A stretch of DNA of 64,000 bases from Malania oleifera (Eukaryota > Streptophyta > Magnoliopsida > Santalales > Ximeniaceae). The notes beneath the pieces were generated by a model. The model was not told the DNA's origin and did not search any database. It worked only from the letters and a program-made list of their open reading frames with translations. The stretch is from positions 43,666,402 to 43,730,401 of the forward strand of contig NC_080425.1 in NCBI RefSeq assembly GCF_029873635.1, written 5' to 3'. Position 1 is the first letter of the stretch; every line of letters starts with the position of its first letter. A program made the position numbers and the translations under genes. Of the stretch, positions 61,101 to 64,000 are shown piece by piece.

Positions 61101-63538
61101 ATTAGAAGTGGATAGCTGCAATGAAGGAGGAGCTAAAGATGATTGAAAAGAACCAGACATGGGAGTTGGTAGACAGACCTAAACACAAGAAAGCTACAGG
61201 AGTCAAGTGGGTTTACAAGACCAAGCTCAATCCTGATGGTTTTGTAAACGAGTAGAAGGCAAGACTTGTTGTCAAGGGATATGCCCAGATGTTTGGGGTA
61301 GATTTTTCTGAAACTTTTGTCCTAATTTTCAGGTTGGATACCATAAGGATGTTGTTGGCTCTTGCTGCACAAAAAGGCTGGTTCATACACCAAATGGATG
61401 TTAAGTCAGCCTTTTTGAATGGATTCTTGGAGGAAGAAATCTTTGTGGAGCAACCTCAAGGGTTTGTTTTTCAAGGACATGAGGAGAAGGTATATCGACT
61501 GAAAAAAGCCTTGTATGGTTTAAAACAGGCACCAAGGTCCTAGTATAGCAGAATTGATGCACGCTTAGTGAACTTAGGCTTTGAAAAAAGTCTGAGTGAA
61601 TCTACTTTATATATCAAGAAGACTGATGATGAAATACTTGTGGTATCTCTGTATGTTGATGATCTACTCGTTACAAAAAGTAGCAAGGAGCTGATTGACA
61701 AGTTTAAAGAAGAAATGAAAGATGTCTTTGAAATGACAGACCTTGGGAAGATGACCTTCTTCCTTGGTATGCAGGTACATCAAAAGCAAAATGAAATATT
61801 TATATGCCAGCATAAATATACAAAGGAAGTCCTCAATAAATTCAACATGGAAGAGTGCAAACCAACTGCAACTCCAATGAATCAAAAGGAGAAGTTTTGC
61901 AAAGAAGATGGAGCTGAAAAGGTGGATGAAAGGCTGTACAAGAGCCTAATAGGCTGCCTAATGTATTTAACTGCAACCGGGCCAGATATTATGCATGCAG
62001 TAAGTTTGCTATCAAGGTATACGCACTGTGCTAGTGAAATTCATTTTCAAGCAGCAAAAAGAATTCTTAGACAAATTTGCATATGAAACAACAAGAAGGC
62101 ACACAATTATTTGTGGACAACTAAGCTGCAATTTCAATTGCTAATAATCCAGTGTTCCATGGCAAAACAAAACGCTTCAAAATAAAATTTTATCTTCTAA
62201 GAAAGGTACAAAGGGAAGGAGAAGTGCTGATCTACTGCAAAACAGAAAATCAAAGTGTTGACATCCTAACAAAGGCACTTCTGAAGATTAGATATGAATT
62301 CTTGAGGCAAAAGCTTGGTGTATGCAGCTTCAGAGTCGAGGAGTGTTGACTGGCGTGACGCATGAAGCTGAATCAGTTTTATTTGTTGCTATTCTTTAGG
62401 AGCTGAATTAGTTTTATTTGTTGTTATTCTTTAGGAGCTGAATAAGTTTTATATATTGCTATTCTTTAGGAATATAACAATTTCTTCATGCTGATTTTTA
62501 GGCAGATTTTTCTGCAATTCAGTTGTCAATATGCTTTATAAATAAATAGTTTGTTGCTCAATAAAAATTAGCATTCTGCAATCTCTAAATCAGCTTCTCT
62601 CATTATCCTTAGTCTTTGGTTTTTTTTAAAATATCCAACAAAAGTGACGGAGAGAGCAGCCAAACCAGCCACAACCGTGCATCCCTTAGAGAGGGAAGAG
62701 AGCTTCTCTCTCTAACACGGGGATGCGTTCTCTAGGCCCATGCAGAGTAGTTTTAGAAGTGTCTGCCTGTCTTCTTTTCCCCCTTCAAACTCCCAAGATA
62801 TTTTTTATTTTTGGGGTTGACAATAATGCCTCATTCCATACTTATCAACAGATAAAATCCAATAGAATACTGTTGACAATGATTTGTAAATTGGACCACA
62901 CCTTAACTAAAAAGCTTTCTCGTATATGGTTTTATCTACCAGGACAATTTTTTACAAGCAAATTTGAAGAAAAAAATTGCCTCGTTTGACAATCGAAAAA
63001 ACTGGGAATACATGCAATTTGTAGTTGGAAAAAGACACATTAGTATGCACTGAAGAACATGACCAGACTGAACTGGTTAGGATGGCAGGTTGACAGTAAG
63101 GATGCTTTGACTTTCTGTTTGCATTTGAAACATGGATTGAATGCTTCATGATTTGTTCTCAGCTGTTTCATTGCAGTGTCTTGTGCTTTCATATGTAGTA
63201 TTTGTACTTGATCTGCTTTCAAAAAGTTAAATTGAATTTCTTTTTTACCAGGTTAGGCTGCTTGTTGGTGTTCTCAAATCTGTAGGCACTGGGGACTTAA
63301 CAATATCAGATGGTATGCATACTGTTCTCTAGCTTTGTTGTCCTGCATTTTTTAATACATGTAATAGGAGTTGTTTTATGTTAGCTCTGTTTCTTCATAT
63401 TTTTTTTTTCCTTTTTCTAATTTAAATTCCTCATGCCCAGTTCAAAGAATACTGGATGCAAGGACTGTGACTGCGGCAAGTCCCATGGCTCCTGCATGTG
63501 GTCTATACCTTGGAAATGTGAAATATGATCTGCCTTGA
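25999..63538 (+). CDS. TruA-family tRNA pseudouridine synthase, 10 exons, 383 residues
   Basis: The enzyme family turns uridine into pseudouridine in tRNA, classically at positions 38-40. Ten exons with GT-AG borders and matching phases give 1152 coding bases: 25999-26280, 34692-34748, 40387-40464, 45483-45536, 47947-48026, 48499-48598, 48696-48758, 53340-53618, 63252-63312 and 63441-63538. Landmarks are the N-terminal [17 protein letters not shown] (residues 65-81), the catalytic loop SSRTDAGVHA with Asp114, [15 protein letters not shown] (174-188), [12 protein letters not shown] (227-238), SFLYHQVRLLVG across exons 8/9, and the C-terminal [15 protein letters not shown]. The first 60 residues are Ser-rich and look disordered, with no clear transit peptide. 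A stretch of about 60 residues after VSEV in exon 8 is extra compared with bacterial TruA. All key residues seen are intact, so it looks functional. The exact tRNA target and compartment are not shown by the sequence. Confidence 0.93.
27260..30612 (-). pseudogene. hAT transposase (BED zinc finger, DUF659, dimerisation region), decayed
   Basis: From the 5' end: a BED-type zinc finger (30160-30612, MSERTKQD start, C-x2-C and H-x-x-x-x-N/H-x5-C ligands near residues 26-55), then DUF659 (29440-29973) with CDGWTG and a D-N-x-x-x-Y motif. The middle catalytic part follows (29096-29512; [10 protein letters not shown] and R-x-G-A-T-R-F-A-T). The C-terminal hAT dimerisation region (about 28290-28500) has W-W-M-M-Y-G and S-S-T-C-E-R-N-W-S blocks in different frames. 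An acidic tail rich in Asp, Gly, Tyr and Gln ends near 27260. In-frame stops occur in the tail (27608-27610 and 27554-27556), and the dimerisation blocks are split between frames, so it looks inactive. Gaps at 28500-28760 and 28860-28960 look like introns. Confidence 0.8.
31335..31640 (-). promoter_or_regulatory. GC-rich leader or promoter block of the hAT transposon
   Basis: About 300 bp clearly richer in GC than its surroundings lies upstream of the transposase on the minus strand and inside the right end of the element. It probably holds the transposase 5' UTR or first exon. Open frames on both strands here look like composition effects. Confidence 0.4.
32103..34691. other. Rest of intron 1, no gene seen
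   Basis: AT-rich intron DNA. It holds a 52-bp direct repeat (32455-32506 and 32589-32639, with one indel between copies). I see no transposon domain. The intron ends in CATGCAG at 34691. Confidence 0.6.
34692..34748 (+). CDS. Exon 2 of TruA-type gene
   Basis: A 57-bp microexon-like exon (residues 95-113) between CATGCAG and GTAAGT. It encodes [19 protein letters not shown], the strand leading into the catalytic loop. Phase is 0 on both sides. It lies 8.4 kb from exon 1. Confidence 0.92.
35132..35724. mobile_element. hAT-like MITE in intron 2, 593 bp
   Basis: The ends are inverted repeats (CAAGGTCTTAAATTTTGA and, reverse complement, CAGAGTCTTAAATTTCCA). The flanking 8-mers are GACAGCTG (35124-35131) and AACACCTG (35725-35732), a 6-of-8 match. 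It is filled with AAATTTC/GAAATTT subterminal repeats and has no coding capacity. The ends resemble those of the intron 1 hAT (CTTAAATTTCG core), so it may be mobilised by that family. Confidence 0.72.
35800..36940 (-). other. GC-richer, transcript-like stretch of unknown origin in intron 2
   Basis: On the minus strand this looks like a leader (CT-rich, 36900-36780) followed by broken open stretches (36711-36409, 36412-36046, 36074-35820) with ordinary codon composition. I match no family. It could be a decayed gene copy, part of a transduplicated fragment or an old element. Confidence 0.25.
36960..37265. mobile_element. Foldback MITE candidate in intron 2, about 300 bp
   Basis: The two ends are inverted copies over about 57 bp. 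The left has a C-rich run, then TTTTGTTGTGCGGA, then TTAATTTACATT; the right, in reverse complement, has the same order of blocks. The centre is AT-rich. An overlapping direct repeat of about 55 bp (37083-37140 and 37275-37331, sharing ATATTCCATCCT and AGTAAATAATT) suggests a second copy or a duplication around the right end. Confidence 0.55.
37566..37826. repeat. Two-copy tandem duplication, about 130 bp unit, intron 2
   Basis: Copy 1 is 37566-37693 and copy 2 is 37694-37826. Both run from GGGTACCTTGGTTTGCC to GAATTGGGTTCTTCCTAT with few differences, so the duplication is recent. No coding role. Confidence 0.92.
38129..38592. repeat. Degenerate two-copy tandem duplication, about 250 bp unit, intron 2
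   Basis: About 38129-38346 and 38381-38592 share the same order of blocks (TTAAAGCTTC, AGATCAAGG, TTTTAC..GAATCTCTTTTA, CCCTTAATTT, GGACAT, CCATTATCTTG). It is older than the duplication at 37566. Confidence 0.75.
39350..39486. repeat. Two-copy tandem duplication, about 73 bp unit, intron 2
   Basis: Copies start at about 39350 and 39423, sharing ATTGAAGTGATCATA and GAGAATAATGAGTTAGTAAA with two or three differences. Confidence 0.88.
40387..40464 (+). CDS. Exon 3 of TruA-type gene, starts with the catalytic Asp codon
   Basis: Residues 114-139. The first codon GAT is the family's catalytic aspartate (D-A-G-V-H-A). Borders are CTGTAG and GTAAGA, and phase is 0 on both sides. Confidence 0.93.
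41550..42048 (-). repeat. Possible LTR-type leader fragment, minus strand, intron 3
   Basis: Read on the minus strand, AT-rich DNA is followed by a (CTT)-rich leader and by TTTGGTATTACAGC (41608-41626). That resembles a tRNA-iMet primer site at the end of an LTR. No partner LTR or gag is seen, so this is a weak call. Confidence 0.35.
42049..42235. repeat. Two-copy tandem duplication, about 92 bp unit, intron 3
   Basis: Copies at about 42049-42139 and 42140-42235 share GGATTAATRGAAAATTATAT, TTTTGATTTC and GGAATTTT. Confidence 0.8.
42540..43175 (+). mobile_element. L1-type LINE 3' end (first copy), intron 3
   Basis: The frame at about 42630-42998 carries the zf-RVT-type region at the end of plant L1 ORF2 (P-S-K-V-x-A-F-F-x-T-A and [11 protein letters not shown]), followed by a degenerate C-terminal part. 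A 3' UTR rich in CTT/CT (43095-43170) ends in an AATAAAAT signal. It is 5'-truncated, as is usual for L1, and in sense orientation to the host gene. Confidence 0.65.
43801..45102 (+). mobile_element. L1-type LINE 3' end (second copy), intron 3
   Basis: The left part shows the post-RT block (G-G-L-G-I-G-N, K-W-L-W-R-F) in short frames. Then comes the zf-RVT and terminal region (about 44390-44890) with [13 protein letters not shown] and the end block [15 protein letters not shown]. It finishes in an A-rich tail at about 45091-45102. It is 5'-truncated, with several frame changes between the blocks. Sense to the host gene. Confidence 0.8.
45483..45536 (+). CDS. Exon 4 of TruA-type gene
   Basis: Residues 140-157 ([18 protein letters not shown]), 54 bp, between AAATGCAG and GTGAGG. 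This is the region where TruA proteins carry the P-x-x-V-x-x-A-x-N helix. Confidence 0.9.
46390..46645. mobile_element. Two MITE remnants in intron 4
   Basis: From about 46390 to 46545 there is a stretch of imperfect palindromes built on GTAACGGT and ACCGCTAC, typical of a small foldback element. Next to it, 46547-46645 is one end of the hAT-like MITE family: its reverse complement starts CAAGGTCTTAAATTTC, matching the element at 35132, and it carries the same GAAATT repeats. Confidence 0.5.
46646..47946. other. Rest of intron 4, no gene seen
   Basis: AT-rich with T-rich runs. A GGGGCTGTTTGGTTGTG block at 46977-46993 resembles a common plant MITE end, but I do not find its partner. Confidence 0.5.
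47947..48026 (+). CDS. Exon 5 of TruA-type gene
   Basis: Residues 158-183 plus two bases of codon 184. It carries D-F-H-A-R-Y (173-178), a TruA hallmark. The donor is GCGGAC|GTAGGT; a second GT four bases downstream would break the frame into exon 6, so it is rejected. Confidence 0.92.
48499..48598 (+). CDS. Exon 6 of TruA-type gene
   Basis: It completes Thr184 and encodes residues 185-217. Y-F-Y-R (185-188) continues the R-T/R-Y-x-Y motif whose Tyr stacks on the target base in E. coli TruA. The acceptor is TCCTTTAG and the donor ATGCAG|GTTAAT. Confidence 0.92.
48696..48758 (+). CDS. Exon 7 of TruA-type gene
   Basis: Residues 218-238, with [10 protein letters not shown] at 225-234, matching the family motif G-x-H-D-F-x-S-F-R. 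Intron 6 before it is only 97 bp, close to normal size, unlike most introns here. Confidence 0.93.
48990..49540. other. Unclassified GC-richer stretch in intron 7
   Basis: A patch with repeated GACATG/GACACA words (49010-49085), then an A-rich run and C-rich DNA. Words of the same type in reverse complement occur at 52455-52560. It may be a decayed element; no domain is seen. Confidence 0.3.
49640..51412 (+). mobile_element. RTE-type LINE fragment, interrupted by an LTR-element fragment, intron 7
   Basis: The RT part is readable at 49846-50181, with F-A-D-D-I-V-L-I-D at about residues 24-32, S-K-G-F-R-V-S and Y-L-G-F. It continues degenerate to about 50461 (M-R-I-L-R-W-M and G-R-L-R-W-F). 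The 3' end resumes at about 51178 and closes with the W-R-R-R-I-H-V-A block at about 51338 and a TTGTTATTGTTG tail at 51389-51402, as in plant RTE LINEs. Earlier RT blocks (49650-49840) lie in another frame. Sense to the host gene, clearly dead. Confidence 0.75.
50462..51177 (-). mobile_element. LTR-element fragment (gypsy-like) inserted in the RTE LINE, minus strand, broken
   Basis: A 64-residue frame at 50943-51137 has the N-R-P-I-T-R-S-x-A-K-K-I-K-E-A block found at the C-terminal end of some gypsy polyproteins. It is followed on the minus strand by a purine tract (near 50960) and LTR-like DNA down to about 50462. Only the 3' part of an element is present. The LINE resumes on the other side. 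Confidence 0.5.
51449..52143. mobile_element. MITE with inverted ends and an internal tRNA-like B-box word, intron 7
   Basis: Left end CATGGTTTTAAAACCCAGAT and right end in reverse complement CATAGTTTTCAAACCCAGAC form an inverted repeat. The centre is AT-rich, with the GC-richer flank at 51870-52130. GGTTCGAGTCC at about 51902-51912 matches the RNA polymerase III B-box consensus, but I see no convincing A-box at the right spacing. No target-site duplication was identified. Confidence 0.6.
52144..53339. other. Rest of intron 7, no gene seen
   Basis: AT-rich intron DNA ending in the acceptor AACAG at 53339. Nothing beyond the GACAC-type words near 52455-52560 was noted. Confidence 0.5.
53340..53618 (+). 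CDS. Exon 8 of TruA-type gene
   Basis: Residues 239-331, the largest exon after exon 1. It starts with [16 protein letters not shown], continues with about 60 hydrophilic residues absent from bacterial TruA, and ends with [10 protein letters not shown]. Donor is CACCAG|GTTAGC, followed by the longest intron (9.6 kb). Confidence 0.93.
54070..54235. repeat. GC-rich degenerate short-repeat array (GGCTCGGGCTC type), intron 8
   Basis: About 165 bp are built from variants of GAGCCAAGC, GGCTCGG and CTCGAGC on both strands, giving many small inverted repeats. This resembles the end of a plant MITE or hAT-like family whose ends are made of GCTCGAG words. No partner end was identified. Confidence 0.5.
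54300..55300. other. Unclassified, higher-GC stretch in intron 8
   Basis: Several short open stretches on both strands (for example 54421-54627 and 54899-55255) suggest decayed coding DNA, possibly from a retroelement. I recognise no domain. Confidence 0.3.
55401..55978. mobile_element. MITE with perfect 12-bp inverted ends and GGCGTAAGCC words, intron 8
   Basis: The ends are GTTTTAAAAGGC (55401-55412) and GCCTTTTAAAAC (55967-55978), a perfect inverted repeat. Subterminal DNA on both sides is made of AAGGCGTAAGCC and AAGCCTCAAGGCG words, and the centre is AT-rich. No coding capacity. No clear target-site duplication was found. It sits next to LTR-like promoter DNA (from 55985). Confidence 0.72.
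55985..57160 (+). other. LTR-like promoter block, pyrimidine leader and unclassified DNA, intron 8
   Basis: TATAAATACTGGGCA (56008-56022) is followed by (CT)n and CTT/CTC-rich DNA (56070-56330), a layout like an LTR promoter and leader. Beyond it, short open stretches (56340-56790) match nothing I know. A run of about 18 G (interrupted once) lies at 57109-57127. Confidence 0.35.
57162..58815 (+). mobile_element. L1-type LINE, ORF2 5' part, interrupted, intron 8
   Basis: It starts with the endonuclease domain (57162-57330; R-L-E-D-I-K-K-R-R, then [10 protein letters not shown] with the active-site Glu). It continues after an insertion (57340-57595) with G-D-F and S-M[10 protein letters not shown] (57715-57830) and L-D-R-F-L (57888). 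RT follows, with [11 protein letters not shown] (about 58200) and F-I-D-D-T-I-L-F (about 58492). It ends near [15 protein letters not shown] (58757-58810), next to copia element E. Frames change several times and parts of RT are missing, so it is dead. Sense to the host gene. Confidence 0.78.
57340..57595. repeat. Unclassified insertion inside the L1 LINE
   Basis: About 255 bp break the endonuclease domain. They contain two copies of a GYRCCAACATTGTATRYCAAG block (about 57381 and 57542) and resemble a widespread plant repeat of LTR type (TTAGATCACCACTTTATCT start at 57343). The class is uncertain. Confidence 0.4.
62344..62640 (+). repeat. 3' LTR of copia element E
   Basis: A 297-bp repeat from TGTTGACTGG to ATATCCAACA. 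It has a TATA box TATAAATA at 62537-62544 and an AATAAAAA signal at about 62560. It follows directly after a purine-rich GAGTCGAGGAG block. DNA beyond 62640 is unrelated. Confidence 0.8.
62366..62470 (+). repeat. Three perfect-period 35-bp tandem repeats in U3 of copia E
   Basis: Units 62366-62400, 62401-62435 and 62436-62470 each start AGCTGAAT and end ATTCTTTAGG, with 1-5 differences. They lie about 70 bp upstream of the TATA box at 62537, the usual place of LTR enhancers. Confidence 0.93.
62641..63251. other. End of intron 8, no gene seen
   Basis: A GC-richer patch with CTCTCT (62650-62740) of unknown origin is followed by AT-rich intron DNA and the acceptor TTACCAG. Confidence 0.5.
63252..63312 (+). 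CDS. Exon 9 of TruA-type gene
   Basis: Residues 332-351 plus one base of codon 352. [16 protein letters not shown] continues the F-x-x-H-x-V-R-x-x-V-G motif begun in exon 8. Acceptor is TTACCAG and donor GATG|GTATGC. Confidence 0.92.
63441..63538 (+). CDS. Exon 10 (last) of TruA-type gene
   Basis: It completes Val352 and encodes residues 353-383, ending [12 protein letters not shown] and TGA (63536-63538). The A-P-A-x-G-L-Y-L block is the usual TruA C-terminus, so the protein is full length. Confidence 0.93.
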
Positions 63539-64000
63539 GCATCTTAGAAGACCCCAGCACTGGGGATCGTTTCTACTTCCCTAAGATTTATGGCACCAGC
63601 CCTAGTGCCCCATGGTTCATCCACTGTGCCTCTTTCACGATCGGTCGAAAGGAAGTTTTCCAGCTCATCGGGAATATCAAAATGCTTATTATGAACATCT
63701 TGATGGCAATTTTCCAATTTGATTGTGGTTTTCTCATGTTTTTAGGCAAGTAATCCCATTGCTGGTTGGACCAGAGAGGACAATTGTACCATCTAGTTTA
63801 ACAGTAGTCCTTTTCTAAGTTTAGATGCTAGTGTTACTGATTGGATGAAACAAGTTGTAATCCTGCCTTATATATCAATGTAATTCTCCTTTTGAGTTGT
63901 GTGTCAAAACCCAGGAAATTGTCACACGTTTTAATTTATAAGCTGCATTCAATTATTAAAGTAATGCACTCCAATGAGAGAGAGGAGAGGGGGAGAGAGA
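63539..64000 (+). other. 3' UTR and downstream region of the TruA-type gene
   Basis: After the TGA the DNA stays moderately GC-rich for about 200 bp, then becomes AT-rich. A TTATTAAAG signal-like word lies at about 63954, and the window ends in a (GA)n run (63976-64000). The exact poly(A) site cannot be told from sequence. Confidence 0.5.

Larger units (their letters stand above)
58900..62640 (+). mobile_element. Ty1-copia element E, incomplete and broken, intron 8
   Basis: Parts in order on the plus strand: gag with a UBN2 region (58931-59650) and protease with the L-I-D-S-G-C-T-N-H motif (about 59780). GAG-pre-integrase (to 60330) and the integrase core follow, with T-D-V/I-D-D-Y and R-S-D-N-G blocks (60367-60900). 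Then reverse transcriptase with Y-V-D-D at about 61653 (61090-61780), the RNase H end (61900-62340), and a 3' LTR (62344-62640). A 5' LTR is not recognised; the left side abuts the L1 fragment. It is a fossil with several breaks. Long open stretches survive, so it is probably younger than copia D. Sense to the host gene. Confidence 0.88.

Noticed and set aside
1-64000. CRISPR array, bacterial operon or phage-like system
   Set aside because: No regularly spaced repeats with unique spacers and no prokaryotic gene clusters; introns and plant transposons show eukaryotic nuclear DNA.

Overview
The window reads as nuclear DNA of a flowering plant, most likely a woody dicot. It is AT-rich and packed with plant-type Ty1-copia and Ty3-gypsy LTR elements, L1 and RTE LINEs, hAT transposons and MITEs. 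It holds one host gene with plant-style GT-AG introns, and two stretches that look like organelle DNA. There is no prokaryotic feature, tRNA gene, rRNA gene or CRISPR array.

Left third (1-25.25 kb): an unknown gene end at the extreme left, then a pile of transposable elements. Two related copia solo LTRs (4034-6024 and 6383-8227) come first; one of them split an older tandem duplication. A GC-richer, mitochondrion-like stretch follows (about 8.87-10.2 kb). Next is a nested pair: an old copia on the minus strand (10206-25247, TSD TTACC) whose right LTR was hit by a younger Tekay-type gypsy element (14950-24958, TSD CAATT). The gypsy carries about 220 bp of plastid 23S rRNA sequence within its integrase part. 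All these elements are fossils.

Right two thirds (25.8-64 kb): a single host gene on the plus strand, a TruA-family tRNA pseudouridine synthase. I assembled it from ten exons with consistent phases (25999-63538, 1152 coding bases, 383 residues). The catalytic Asp114 is the first codon of exon 3. The coding part is only about 3% of the 37.5 kb locus; the rest is introns swollen by insertions. Intron 1 holds a hAT with a BED/DUF659 transposase, intron 2 a hAT-like MITE and several tandem duplications, and intron 3 two L1 3' ends. Intron 7 holds an RTE LINE split by an LTR fragment plus a MITE. Intron 8 holds a MITE, an L1 5' part and a copia element. The promoter has a telo-box and two site II motifs, the signature of translation-linked plant genes.

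Most unusual signal: four different LTR families here carry clusters of short repeated motifs, several of them perfect palindromes, just upstream of the TATA box. The clearest is a solo LTR with ten versions of the palindrome TTCAGACGTCTGAA in about 265 bp.
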